The notes beneath the pieces are model-generated. The model saw only the letters and a program-made list of their open reading frames with translations, was not told the DNA's origin and did not search any database. From Gammaproteobacteria bacterium (GTDB lineage: Bacteria; Pseudomonadota; Gammaproteobacteria; UBA5335), in the NCBI GenBank assembly GCA_011620145.1, contig WOZT01000142.1, forward strand, positions 1 through 12,344: a stretch of DNA of 12,344 nucleotides. The letters run 5' to 3'. Position numbers and translations under genes: made by a program. This document shows, one piece after another, positions 6,154 to 12,344 of this stretch; position 1 is the first letter of the stretch, and the number at the start of each line of letters is the position of its first letter.

Positions 6154-6543
6154 TCACGATTCGGCCGCGGGGGCGGCCCGTCGCGCGATGGTGCTGACGG
6201 GCACCGTACCCATGCCCGGTGCGGGCGCGCTGGCGCTGCTGCAGGCGCAGGCACCCTTGCCCCGGGTCTGGAACACCAGGCCGCTGGTGGTGGCGGTGTC
6301 GGTGAAATCCATCGTGGCCCCATCCAGTATTTCGGCGCTTTCCGCCGGCAGGAACAGACGCAGTCCCGCCTGTTCAAAGACGACATCCCCCGCCTGCGGC
6401 ACGGGCTCCACGCTGAACTCGCTGTTCAATCCGGAGCAGCCTCCAGGGGTGACCACCAGACGGAAGCCATAGGTGTCGCCGCCACCGAAGCGCACCATGC
6501 GTTGGATGAATTTTTGCGCTGCCGGCAGAATGCTTAATTCCAT
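6154..6543 (-). CDS. Nif-type IscA/HesB iron-sulfur cluster carrier
   Basis: 129 aa A-type carrier. The three cluster-binding cysteines are present: C36 in VTPGGCSGLNSEF and C99/C101 in GKGACACSS. The body matches HesB/IscA proteins encoded next to nif genes (GFRLVVTPGGCSG, residues 27-38; FLPAESAEILDGATMDF, 64-80). Such proteins receive or pass on [2Fe-2S]/[4Fe-4S] clusters or iron for apo-protein maturation, and the likely recipients here include NifB and FdxN. The ATG at 6543-6541 has AAGGAG nine bases upstream. The longer open frame before it runs back into fdxN and is not used. Unlike the usual ~107-residue carrier, it has a ~26-residue Ala/Pro/Ser tail after the last cysteine. It lies 14 bp after fdxN. 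Confidence 0.93.
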   Translation of the reverse strand: MELSILPAAQKFIQRMVRFGGGDTYGFRLVVTPGGCSGLNSEFSVEPVPQAGDVVFEQAGLRLFLPAESAEILDGATMDFTDTATTSGLVFQTRGKGACACSSASAPAPGMGTVPVSTIARRAAPAAES

Positions 6544-6557
6544 GATCCGAATCTCCT

Positions 6558-6782
6558 TCAGGCGCGCGGTTGGTAGCGCGGTTGGGCGGGGTCGATGATG
6601 CAGGTGTTGTCCACTGGGCACACGGCCATGCACTGGGCTTCATCGAAGTAACCGATGCATTCGGTGCATTTCTTTGGGTTGATGATGAAGACGCCGTCCT
6701 TTTCGTAGATGGCGACGTTGGGGCAGACGGGTTCACAGGCCGAGCAGCCCGTGCACTGGGAAGCGACAATCTTGAATGACAT
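6558..6782 (-). CDS. fdxN: 2[4Fe-4S] ferredoxin FdxN
   Basis: 74-aa low-potential bacterial ferredoxin. Cluster motif I is C10-x2-C13-x2-C16-x3-C20-P. Motif II is C39-x2-C42-x8-C51-x3-C55-P, where the eight-residue insertion (IGYFDEAQ) is typical of the Allochromatium-type ferredoxins found in nif clusters. A ninth cysteine (C61) follows. In Azotobacter FdxN supports NifB-dependent cofactor synthesis by supplying electrons. The position directly after nifB fits that. The ATG at 6782-6780 has AGGAG six bases upstream; an in-frame extension to 6872 covers the nifB-fdxN spacer with its stem-loop and is rejected. The 96-bp spacer is the largest gap in the operon, so fdxN level may be set separately from nifB. 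Confidence 0.95.
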   Translation of the reverse strand: MSFKIVASQCTGCSACEPVCPNVAIYEKDGVFIINPKKCTECIGYFDEAQCMAVCPVDNTCIIDPAQPRYQPRA

Positions 6783-6809
6783 GGTTTTCTCCTGGCGTGC
6801 TGAAAAGAT

Positions 6810-6856
6810 GGGGGACGGACAGAGTCCCGAGGCGTGTCCACTCCGTTCCGCCCCCC
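6810..6856 (-). other. Strong stem-loop between nifB and fdxN
   Basis: In the transcript, ten pairs (GGGGGGCGGA with TCCGTCCCCC, one G-U) are followed by a single bulged A and six more pairs (CGGAGT with ACTCTG, one G-U), closing a 14-nt loop. It begins 22 nt after the nifB stop. The bases after it are ATCTTTTC, a poor U-tract, so a full intrinsic terminator is doubtful. It may be an attenuator, an RNase-processing site or a 3' stabiliser for nifB mRNA. Confidence 0.6.
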
Positions 6857-6878
6857 ACCACGAACGACCCACCTCTGA

Positions 6879-8453
6879 TCAGGCGGCCACGTACGCTCCT
6901 TGGCGGATCTCGGCATCCCCCTTGGCCTGGTGCACGATCTCGCCACTTTCGACCTGATCCAGATAGGCCTTGTAGTAAGCGATGACCGAGCGCTCGATGA
7001 ACTCGTGGGCGTAGCTGTCCACGGGTTCAATGCCGGCCTGCTTCAGCGTGTCCTTCGGGCAGCCCCCGATCTTGGAGGCGAACACGGCGACGCAGTCATT
7101 GATGGCACGGATGGTGGTGGTCAGGGCGTCTTCTTCACCGAAGCCCCCCTGGCAATACAGGTCCACCCGGCGATGGCCGACGAACTTGGCGCCTTCCACG
7201 CTGGCCTCGTAGATCTGGAACTCGCTGACATGACCGAAGTGCTCGTTGATCTTGCCGCCGCCCTTGGTGGCCACGGCGATGAGCACCTTGATGTCGCTGA
7301 GCTTGCCGGCCAGTTGCGCCAGTTCCTCGCGCTTGGCGGTGACCTGTTCCTGGCGCTTGCGCTCGACCTCGACCTGGTAGGCCTTGCGGGTTTCCCCGTC
7401 GTAGTTGACCTCCATGGCCATGATCTTGTCGGTGGTGAACTCCGCCGAGCGATCCTCACCCAGCAGGCCCACCGCGTCGGCGCGGCACTGCCGGCAATGG
7501 CGCATCATGTTCATCTCGCCGGAGCAGGAATCCTGCAGGGCTTTCAATTCCTGGGCAGTGGGGCCGCGCTGGCCATTCAGGCCAAACACGGTGCCGTGCT
7601 CGGGAGAGGAGATCAGCGGCATGATGTTGTGCAGGAAGGCGCCACGGGACTTGACCGCGCGGTTGACCTCCACCAGATGCTGGTCGTTGATGCCCGGAAT
7701 CATCACCGAGTTGACCTTGCACAGGATGCCCCGCTCGGTCAGCATCTCCAGACCCTGGAGCTGGCGTTCGGTCAGGATGCGGGCCGCGTCGATGCCCTTG
7801 TAGCGTTTGTTCTGGTAGTAGATCCAGGGATAGATCTGGGCGCCCACCTCGGGATCCACCATGTTGATGGTGATGGTGACGTGGTCCACATTGAAGCCGG
7901 CGATGGTATCCACATGATCCGGCAGGGCCAGGCCATTGGTGGACAGACAGAGCTTGATGTCCGGCGCGGTTTTCGAGATCAGCTCGAAGGTCTTGAAGGT
8001 CTTTTCGGGGTTGGCGAGCGGATCGCCGGGACCGGCGATGCCCAGCACGGTCATCTGCGGGATGGTGGAAGCGACCGCAATCACCTTCTTGGCCGCCTGC
8101 TCGGGCGTCAGCTTCTCGCTGACCACGCCCGGGCGCGACTCGTTGGCGCAGTCGTACTTGCGGTTGCAGTAGTTGCACTGGATGTTGCAGGCCGGCGCCA
8201 CCGCCACATGCATGCGCGCATAGTGGTGATGGGCCTCCTCGCTGTAACAGGGATGGTTCTTCACCTTCTCCCAGATTTCCGGGGCCAGATCGCCCGCCCC
8301 GGCGCCGGTACCGCAGCTCGATTTGCCCGAGCTACCGGTTGTCCCGCAACCATTGTGGTCCTCGGCAATTTTCGCGGCGATCTCGCTGGCCGAACCAGCC
8401 ACCGCCACGTTGATCTGTTGAAGCTTGTCGTTAATCGCAATCCGTTCTTGCAT
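6879..8453 (-). CDS. nifB: NifB, FeMo-cofactor core synthase (radical SAM + NifX-like domain)
   Basis: 524 aa. Radical-SAM enzyme that fuses two [4Fe-4S] clusters with carbide and sulfur to make NifB-co, the precursor of all nitrogenase cofactors. Visible: a Gly/Ser/Cys-rich N-terminal region with C36 and C47, [21 protein letters not shown] (residues 67-87), the radical-SAM triad C89-x3-C93-x2-C96 (CNIQCNYC), the SAM-binding [11 protein letters not shown] (138-148), MIPGIND, and the [11 protein letters not shown] motif with C320/C323. A C-terminal NifX/NafY-like domain spans about 388-500 ([29 protein letters not shown]). The ATG at 8453-8451 has GGAGG six bases upstream. It is the first gene after the sigma54 promoter at 8521-8536 and leads a 13-gene series. 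All catalytic residues appear intact. Confidence 0.98.
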   Translation of the reverse strand: MQERIAINDKLQQINVAVAGSASEIAAKIAEDHNGCGTTGSSGKSSCGTGAGAGDLAPEIWEKVKNHPCYSEEAHHHYARMHVAVAPACNIQCNYCNRKYDCANESRPGVVSEKLTPEQAAKKVIAVASTIPQMTVLGIAGPGDPLANPEKTFKTFELISKTAPDIKLCLSTNGLALPDHVDTIAGFNVDHVTITINMVDPEVGAQIYPWIYYQNKRYKGIDAARILTERQLQGLEMLTERGILCKVNSVMIPGINDQHLVEVNRAVKSRGAFLHNIMPLISSPEHGTVFGLNGQRGPTAQELKALQDSCSGEMNMMRHCRQCRADAVGLLGEDRSAEFTTDKIMAMEVNYDGETRKAYQVEVERKRQEQVTAKREELAQLAGKLSDIKVLIAVATKGGGKINEHFGHVSEFQIYEASVEGAKFVGHRRVDLYCQGGFGEEDALTTTIRAINDCVAVFASKIGGCPKDTLKQAGIEPVDSYAHEFIERSVIAYYKAYLDQVESGEIVHQAKGDAEIRQGAYVAA

Positions 8454-8493
8454 GACGCCCTCCGGAAGGTGTTCTTACACGCTGGACACAGGG

Positions 8494-8512
8494 TGTGCCC
8501 AACGCTGGCACA
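8494..8512. repeat. Inverted repeat TGTGCC-N7-GGCACA at nifB transcription start
   Basis: Perfect 6-bp arms around CAACGCT. It lies 9-27 bp downstream of the -24/-12 element, so it covers the expected +1 and the first bases of the nifB leader. An imperfect direct repeat (ACGCTGGACACA at 8479-8490 and ACGCTGGCACA at 8502-8512) overlaps it. It could be an operator or a leader hairpin. Confidence 0.45.
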
Positions 8513-8520
8513 AGGACCCC

Positions 8521-8536
8521 AGCAACAGCCATGCCA
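8521..8536 (-). promoter_or_regulatory. Sigma54 -24/-12 promoter of nifB operon
   Basis: On the minus strand the sequence is TGGCATGGCTGTTGCT, a full match to TGGCAYG-N4-TTGCW with ten bases between the invariant GG and GC. The GC lies about 69 bp before the nifB ATG, predicting transcription from about 8510 and a leader near 57 nt. NifA sites and an IHF-like site sit upstream in the expected order. Confidence 0.9.
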
Positions 8537-8541
8537 TAACG

Positions 8542-8554
8542 CAATATATTGAAT
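8542..8554 (-). promoter_or_regulatory. IHF-like site between NifA sites and nifB promoter
   Basis: CAATATATTGAAT has one mismatch to the reverse IHF consensus YAANNNNTTGATW and lies in the only strongly AT-rich stretch of the spacer (8541-8570). Its place between activator sites and -24 box fits DNA bending by IHF at NifA-dependent promoters. Confidence 0.5.
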
Positions 8555-8587
8555 TATTTAATATTTAATGAGGGATTCGCGATTTGA

Positions 8588-8603
8588 TGTCGCGCACACG
8601 ACA
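8588..8603. promoter_or_regulatory. NifA upstream activator site 1 (nifB)
   Basis: TGTCGCGCACACGACA is a perfect TGT-N10-ACA. The symmetry extends to GATGTCG-N6-CGACATC (8586-8605). Its centre is about 85 bp upstream of the predicted nifB transcription start, a normal distance for NifA. Confidence 0.88.
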
Positions 8604-8628
8604 TCGCCAAGGCAGCGGAACGGACGAA

Positions 8629-8644
8629 TGTCCGGTATGCGACA
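8629..8644. promoter_or_regulatory. NifA upstream activator site 2 (nifB)
   Basis: TGTCCGGTATGCGACA is a second perfect TGT-N10-ACA, with arms extending to ATGTC/GACAT. It lies 41 bp from site 1, close to four helical turns, so two NifA oligomers could bind on the same DNA face. Confidence 0.85.
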
Positions 8645-8671
8645 TGGGGTCAGCGGGGGGGCAAAGATGAG

Positions 8672-8697
8672 AGCGGCGCGGTTCGAGAAGCGCCGCT
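8672..8697 (-). terminator. Possible terminator after nifA
   Basis: The stem-loop has perfect 8-bp arms (AGCGGCGC / GCGCCGCT) and a 10-nt loop, about 60 nt after the nifA stop. In the nifA direction it is followed by CTCATCTTTG, a weak T-tract. It sits upstream of the nifB activator sites and would limit read-through into nifB. Confidence 0.4.
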
Positions 8698-8757
8698 GCG
8701 GACTATCCAGAGAGAGACTGGTGCGACGTCACCGCCGTGGATGAAAAAGCCAAGGGC

Positions 8758-10386
8758 TCAGAAGCGCTTGACCTCGATGCCGTGCTTGCGGATGGCGTAG
8801 CCAATCTGGCGAGGCGTGAGATCCAGCAACCGGGCGGCCTTGGCCTGGACCCAGCCGGACTGCTCCAGGGCATGGATCAGGCGCTCGCGGTCGGGGAGAC
8901 CCGCATGGAGCGACTCGTCCTCATGATGATGCGAAAAGTCCTCGACCGCCGTCGGTCGCTCGGCTGGCATGGGAGCGGGTACCACCTCGATCGGAAAAGG
9001 CCGTTGCCCGGCACCGTAGGACTGCAGCACCAGTGAAAAACAGCGATTGCTCTGACAGGCCAGATTCGACCCGCGCAACACATCGCCGCGGGTCATGGTC
9101 CCGGCCCGCTCGATACAGTTTTCCAGTTCGCGCACGTTCCCCGGCCAGTTGCATTCCAGCATGATCTTGAGCGCGTCCGGGCTCAGCATCAGGTGACGTT
9201 CGTTCTCCCGGTTGAATTTCTCCAGGAAATACTGGGCCAGCAGTGGAATATCCTCGCGCCGATCGCGCAAGGGCGGCAGGAAGAGCGTGACCACGTTGAT
9301 GCGGTAATAGAGATCGGCCCGGAACTCACCCTTGGCGACGGCTTCTTCCAGGTTCTTGTTGGTGGCGCAGATCAGCCGCACATCCACGTGGATGGGCTTG
9401 GTGCCGCCGACCCGCTCGAATTCCCGCTCCTGCAGCACGCGCAGCAGCTTGGTCTGGAAGGCCGGCGAAATTTCGCCGATTTCATCGAGAAACAGCGTGC
9501 CACCGTGGGCCAGCTCGAAACGCCCCTTGCGCTCGGTCGTGGCGCCGGTGAAGGAGCCCTTTTCGTGCCCGAACAGCTCGGATTCCAGCAGGGTTTCGGA
9601 CAGGGCGGCGCAATTGAGCGAGATGAACGGCCGCTCGCGGCGCGGGCTCAGGAAGTGGATGGCGCGGGCAACCACCTCCTTGCCGGTCCCGCTCTCTCCG
9701 CGCAACAACGCCGTGGAGCGGCTGGCCGCCACCTGGTGCACCTCGGCAAAAACCTCCTGCATCCGCTTGGACACGCCGATGACGTTTTCCAGGCGGTACT
9801 TGCCCTGCAGTTGTTTCTGGAGGCGATGCTTCTCCTCCATGAGCGCGGCGCGCTCGGCCCCGATGTGCTGGTGGAGATGCGCGGTCTGACCGATGAGGTT
9901 GGCCGCCATCTTGAGCAGGCGGACGATGCGTTCATAGCGCACCGACATGCCCCGGGGCGCGCCCCGGGCGACACTGAGCACCCCCACCGTGCTGCGCCCC
10001 ACCTGGATCGGCACGCCGATGAACGCGACCACTTCGTCGCCCAGCGCCTGGGGGGCGCCGGTGCGGTGCAGAAACAGGGGCTCAAGGGAAATATCCGGAA
10101 CCACCATGGGGATCCCGCTCTTCATGATCTTGCCCGTGATGCCCTCCCCCACCTTGAACCGCCCGCGGGCCTTTTCCTCCGCGGTCAGGCCCGAGGCCTC
10201 GAAGATCTGCAGTTCGCCGGATTCCTGCATCAGGCTGACCACCGCGCGGCCGTTGAGGTGGCCCGCGAGGATGGTCACGACCTCGCGCATCGTCCGCTGC
10301 AGATCCAGGGATGAGCTGAGGACCTTGCTGATCTCATAAATGGTCAGCAGATCAGATTCTTCGGTATGGGATGCGAGCACGACCAT
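8758..10386 (-). CDS. nifA: NifA, sigma54-dependent nif activator (four-Cys oxygen-responsive type)
   Basis: 542 aa from ATG at 10386-10384, which has AAGG eight bases upstream and fits the usual NifA N-terminus (LLTIYEISKVLSSSLDL). The in-frame extension to 10569 covers a NifA site and a palindrome and is rejected. Domains: GAF sensor about residues 20-165; AAA+ about 200-435 with Walker A GESGTGKE (230-237), the sigma54-contact loop GSFTGA (277-282, Ser for the common Ala) and Walker B GGTLFLDEIGE (295-305); a linker; and a Fis-type HTH at about 500-539 (AARLLDLTPRQIGYAIRKHG). Cysteines 412, 424, 444 and 449 form C-x11-C-x19-C-x4-C, the motif needed for direct oxygen response in rhizobial and Herbaspirillum-type NifA. 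No nifL is adjacent. It likely activates the nifB and nifV promoters on either side. Confidence 0.97.
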   Translation of the reverse strand: MVVLASHTEESDLLTIYEISKVLSSSLDLQRTMREVVTILAGHLNGRAVVSLMQESGELQIFEASGLTAEEKARGRFKVGEGITGKIMKSGIPMVVPDISLEPLFLHRTGAPQALGDEVVAFIGVPIQVGRSTVGVLSVARGAPRGMSVRYERIVRLLKMAANLIGQTAHLHQHIGAERAALMEEKHRLQKQLQGKYRLENVIGVSKRMQEVFAEVHQVAASRSTALLRGESGTGKEVVARAIHFLSPRRERPFISLNCAALSETLLESELFGHEKGSFTGATTERKGRFELAHGGTLFLDEIGEISPAFQTKLLRVLQEREFERVGGTKPIHVDVRLICATNKNLEEAVAKGEFRADLYYRINVVTLFLPPLRDRREDIPLLAQYFLEKFNRENERHLMLSPDALKIMLECNWPGNVRELENCIERAGTMTRGDVLRGSNLACQSNRCFSLVLQSYGAGQRPFPIEVVPAPMPAERPTAVEDFSHHHEDESLHAGLPDRERLIHALEQSGWVQAKAARLLDLTPRQIGYAIRKHGIEVKRF

Positions 10387-10434
10387 GGGGTGCACCTTAG
10401 ACGGTATCGCCGAATCTTTGTCCGGGCCAATACT

Positions 10435-10463
10435 ATTGATCTCTTTACCGCTGCATTTGTCAA
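10435..10463 (-). promoter_or_regulatory. Weak sigma70-like promoter candidate for nifA
   Basis: On the minus strand a perfect TTGACA (10463-10458) is followed after 17 bases by ATCAAT (10440-10435), only a partial -10. It would give a leader near 40 nt before the nifA ATG. With no sigma54 element in this direction, nifA must have some other promoter, and this is the best candidate seen. Confidence 0.25.
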
Positions 10464-10501
10464 TGGCTTTGATCGGCCCGCGCATCGCTTCACCCACGCC
10501 G

Positions 10502-10517
10502 TGTCGCAAACCCGACA
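10502..10517. promoter_or_regulatory. NifA upstream activator site (nifV)
   Basis: TGTCGCAAACCCGACA is a perfect TGT-N10-ACA with TGTCG/CGACA arms like the two nifB sites. Its centre is about 150 bp upstream of the predicted nifV start of transcription. It is also about 120 bp upstream of the nifA ATG, so it could influence both genes. Confidence 0.75.
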
Positions 10518-10540
10518 GGCACCGGACATGTCGGGTTTGC
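10506..10540. repeat. Perfect 12-bp inverted repeat overlapping the nifV NifA site
   Basis: Arms GCAAACCCGACA (10506-10517) and TGTCGGGTTTGC (10529-10540) are separated by 11 bp. The left arm is most of the NifA site. Neither side is followed by a T-tract, so it is not an intrinsic terminator. It may be an operator for NifA or another regulator. Confidence 0.7.
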
Positions 10541-10589
10541 ACCCTCGCCACACCCCGCCTATCCCCCACCCAAATCGCGCTCTAAAACG

Positions 10590-10606
10590 AGATAAATTTC
10601 TTATCT
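10590..10606. repeat. Palindrome AGATAA-N5-TTATCT upstream of nifV promoter
   Basis: Perfect 6-bp arms around ATTTC in the AT-rich patch 10582-10620, ending 30 bp before the -24 box. It takes the place where IHF would be expected, though no good IHF consensus is present. It may be an operator or chance symmetry of AT-rich DNA. Confidence 0.35.
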
Positions 10607-10635
10607 TTCATTTTGTTACAAGGATTCGTCGACTC

Positions 10636-10651
10636 TGGCATCAAAGTTGCG
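10636..10651 (+). promoter_or_regulatory. Sigma54 -24/-12 promoter of nifV-cysE
   Basis: TGGCATCAAAGTTGCG matches TGGC-N8-TTGC with ten bases between GG and GC. It lies about 50 bp before the nifV ATG, predicting transcription near 10662. Confidence 0.9.
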
Positions 10652-10699
10652 CATGTTGGATCAGGACAGGTCACACGCTGCACAGAAGGACCGGAGACC

Positions 10700-11836
10700 A
10701 TGACGATCCTCACCATCCAGGACACCACGCTGCGGGACGGCGAGCAGACCGCAGGGGTGGCTTTTACCCTTGAGGAGAAGCTCGCCATTGCCCGCGCCTT
10801 GGTGGCCCTGGGGGTGCCGGAGCTGGAAATCGGCATTCCGGTCATGGGCAGCGACGAGCAGGAAGTCATTCGGGCCCTGCTGGCGCTGAACCTGCCGGCA
10901 CGACTGGTGGTCTGGGGCCGCATGCGGACCGAGGACATCACCGCCGCGCGCCGCTGTGGCGCCCCCTGCCTGCATTTGTCCATCCCCGTTTCCGACCTGC
11001 AGATCCAGCGCAAGCTGGGCCGCAATCGTGAGTTTGTGCTGGCGGCCATCGACCAGCATGTGCGGCAGGCCATCGACCTGGGCTTCGAGGTGAGCGTGGG
11101 TGCGGAAGACGCCTCCCGCGCCGACCCTGCCTTTTTGTTGCGGGTGGCCGAGCGCGCCCAGGCCGCAGGCGCCCGGCGCCTGCGCTATGCCGACACCCTG
11201 GGCGTGCTCGACCCTTTCACCACCCGCGAAGTGATCGCACAGTTGCGTCGGGCGGTGGATCTGGAATTGGAAATGCACGCCCACAACGATCTGGGAATGG
11301 CCACGGCCAATACCCTGGCGGCGGTGCTGGGCGGCGCCACCCACGTCAACACCACGGTGAACGGCTTGGGTGAGCGGGCAGGCAACGCGCCCATGGATGA
11401 GGTGGTGATGGCGCTGCGCCATCTCGGCAATCGCGAGACGGGCATCGACACCCGGCGTCTGCCGGAACTCTCCCTGCTGGTGGCCGCAGCCTCGGGTCGA
11501 CCCGTGGCGGTCAACAAAAGCGTGGTGGGCGAAGGCGTCTTCACGCACGAATCAGGCATCCATGTCGATGGCCTGCTGAAGTATCCCCTCAACTACCAAG
11601 GCTTCGACCCGGCCGAAGTGGGCCGCGAGCACCGCCTGGTGCTGGGCAAGCATTCCGGCGCCCACGCCGTGCGGGCCGCCTATCAAAGCAATCTGGGCAT
11701 TGCCCTGAGCCCCGAGCAGGCGGAACGGATCCTCGCCCGGATCCGCCGCCATGCCCTGGCCGAAAAACGCGCCCCCAACGGCGATGAACTCAAACGCTTC
11801 CACCAGGAGATCGTGGGATGGCCAGTCGCGTGTTGA
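10700..11836 (+). CDS. nifV: Homocitrate synthase NifV
   Basis: 378 aa. Condenses acetyl-CoA with 2-oxoglutarate to homocitrate, the organic ligand of FeMo-co. Visible: the DTTLRDGEQ motif (residues 8-16) of the DRE-TIM metallolyase superfamily, the metal-binding H-x-H ([11 protein letters not shown]193/H195), NGLGERAGN (221-229), and [10 protein letters not shown] and GKHSGAHAV near residues 282-324 as in NifV/LeuA-like enzymes. Length is normal for NifV and lacks the LeuA C-terminal regulatory domain, which fits the absence of leucine feedback. The ATG at 10700 has GGAG close by and AAGGA eleven bases upstream; the frame open from 10613 crosses the sigma54 promoter and is not translated. 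Divergent from nifA and expressed from its own NifA-dependent promoter. cysE overlaps its last 19 bp. Confidence 0.97.
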   Translation: MTILTIQDTTLRDGEQTAGVAFTLEEKLAIARALVALGVPELEIGIPVMGSDEQEVIRALLALNLPARLVVWGRMRTEDITAARRCGAPCLHLSIPVSDLQIQRKLGRNREFVLAAIDQHVRQAIDLGFEVSVGAEDASRADPAFLLRVAERAQAAGARRLRYADTLGVLDPFTTREVIAQLRRAVDLELEMHAHNDLGMATANTLAAVLGGATHVNTTVNGLGERAGNAPMDEVVMALRHLGNRETGIDTRRLPELSLLVAAASGRPVAVNKSVVGEGVFTHESGIHVDGLLKYPLNYQGFDPAEVGREHRLVLGKHSGAHAVRAAYQSNLGIALSPEQAERILARIRRHALAEKRAPNGDELKRFHQEIVGWPVAC

Positions 11837-12344
11837 CCGGCGCGTCCCGGACCGCCACCGCACCTGGCCTGCTGCGGCAGGTCTGGGACGATGTGAACTG
11901 CGTGTTCCAGCGGGATCCCGCCGCCCGCACCCGGTTCGAGGTCATCACCACCTATCCGGGCGTCCACGCCGTCATCAGCCATCGCCTGGCTCACGCCCTG
12001 TGGCGGCGGCGCTGGCGCTATCCGGCACGGCTGCTGAGCCATTTGTGCCGCATGTTCACCCACATCGACATCCATCCCGGCGCCCGCATCGGCCAACGCT
12101 TTTTCATCGATCACGGCTGCGGCGTGGTCATCGGCGAGACCGCCGAGGTGGGCGATGACGTCACCCTCTACCACGGCGTCACCCTGGGCGGCACCTCCTG
12201 GAATCCCGGCAAGCGCCATCCGACCCTCGGCGACGGCGTGGTGGTCGGTGCCGGCGCCAAGATCCTCGGTCCCATCAGCGTGGCCGCCAATGCCCGCATC
12301 GGCGCCAACTCGGTGGTGATTCAGGATGTGGCGCCGGGCATGAC
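11818..12344 (+). CDS. cysE: Serine O-acetyltransferase CysE (nif-linked), 3' end cut by window edge
   Basis: 175 codons visible. Makes O-acetylserine from serine and acetyl-CoA, the first step of cysteine synthesis. In Azotobacter a nif-linked copy (cysE1, also called nifP) boosts cysteine for NifS. The ATG at 11818 has AGGAG eight bases upstream and overlaps the nifV 3' end by 19 bp in another frame. The product has the short N-terminal helical part typical of EpsC-like SATs, then [20 protein letters not shown] (residues 81-100), [20 protein letters not shown] (102-121) and [20 protein letters not shown] with left-handed beta-helix hexapeptide repeats continuing to the window end. The catalytic Asp/His set (D84, H86, D98, H99, H119 region) is present. 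The missing part should be the end of the beta-helix and tail. Confidence 0.95.
   Translation, partial: MASRVLTGASRTATAPGLLRQVWDDVNCVFQRDPAARTRFEVITTYPGVHAVISHRLAHALWRRRWRYPARLLSHLCRMFTHIDIHPGARIGQRFFIDHGCGVVIGETAEVGDDVTLYHGVTLGGTSWNPGKRHPTLGDGVVVGAGAKILGPISVAANARIGANSVVIQDVAPGM

Larger units (their letters stand above)
8454..8757 (-). promoter_or_regulatory. nifA-nifB intergenic control region
   Basis: This 304-bp gene-free stretch holds, in transcription order: a stem-loop after nifA (8672-8697), two NifA activator sites (8629-8644 and 8588-8603), an AT-rich segment with an IHF-like match (8541-8570), the -24/-12 promoter (8521-8536), an inverted repeat near the expected start of transcription (8494-8512) and the nifB ribosome site. 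No small ORF or RNA gene is apparent in it. Confidence 0.85.
10387..10699. promoter_or_regulatory. nifA-nifV divergent control region
   Basis: This 313-bp gene-free stretch separates divergent nifA and nifV. It contains a perfect NifA site (10502-10517), a long inverted repeat overlapping it (10506-10540), a smaller palindrome AGATAA-N5-TTATCT (10590-10606) in an AT-rich patch, the nifV sigma54 promoter (10636-10651) and a weak sigma70-like candidate for nifA (10435-10463). No -24/-12 element was found in the nifA direction. Confidence 0.8.

Noticed and set aside
6900..8552. 550-codon open frame on the plus strand antisense to nifB
   Set aside because: It mirrors nifB codon structure in a GC-rich gene, has no recognisable domain and no ribosome site, and would run into the nifB promoter.
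9193..10314. 373-codon open frame on the plus strand antisense to nifA
   Set aside because: It is a shadow of the nifA coding frame; composition is His/Gln/Gly-rich as expected from complementing a real gene.
10387..10569. N-terminal extension of nifA by 61 codons
   Set aside because: It would cover a NifA site and a perfect inverted repeat, lacks a good ribosome site, and adds sequence not expected before the LLTIYEISK segment of NifA.
10613..10699. N-terminal extension of nifV upstream of 10700
   Set aside because: The extension starts before the sigma54 promoter, so it cannot be in the mRNA; the family begins at the [15 protein letters not shown] segment.
1..12344. Mobile elements, tRNA/rRNA genes and CRISPR arrays
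   Set aside because: I saw no transposase, integrase, tRNA-like clover-leaf, rRNA segment or regularly spaced repeat array anywhere in the window.

Overview
The window is a GC-rich stretch of a proteobacterial nitrogen-fixation (nif) accessory region. It carries 16 genes in two divergent transcription units. Codon bias, short spacers and many ATGA-type overlaps suit a high-GC beta- or gammaproteobacterium, but no gene seen here fixes the genus. NifA carries the four-cysteine interdomain motif of the oxygen-responsive, NifL-independent NifA type, and no nifL lies next to it. The ferredoxin is of the Chromatium-like 2[4Fe-4S] kind with a C-x8-C insertion.

Minus strand, read from right to left: nifA (10386-8758) encodes the sigma54 activator. 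A 304-bp control region (8454-8757) holds a possible nifA terminator, two perfect TGT-N10-ACA NifA sites, an AT-rich IHF-like site and a perfect -24/-12 promoter. From this promoter a single tightly packed series of 13 genes appears to be read: nifB, fdxN, a nif-type IscA/HesB, a TPR-like protein, the LRV iron-sulfur repeat protein, nifZ, a DUF3024-like protein, nifS, nifT, an 89-aa unknown, a DegT/DnrJ-fold protein, a 76-aa unknown and a SIR2-like protein cut by the left edge. A strong 16-bp stem-loop lies between nifB and fdxN.

Plus strand: nifV (homocitrate synthase) and cysE (serine acetyltransferase, cut by the right edge) overlap by 19 bp. They are read from a second perfect sigma54 promoter (10636-10651) with its own NifA site at 10502-10517. 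The 313-bp nifA-nifV spacer also holds a perfect 12-bp inverted repeat that overlaps that NifA site.

Together the genes supply cofactor and cluster assembly. NifB makes the FeMo-co core NifB-co, FdxN provides electrons, NifV provides homocitrate, CysE feeds cysteine to NifS, and NifS mobilises sulfur. IscA carries or delivers Fe-S clusters, and NifZ and NifT act in maturation. The most unusual part is the promoter-distal tail. The DegT-fold protein lacks the PLP lysine, and the SIR2-like protein appears to lack the NAD-site Asn and catalytic His. They flank a 76-aa unknown in one translationally coupled block, suggesting a nif-linked module of binding or regulatory pseudoenzymes.
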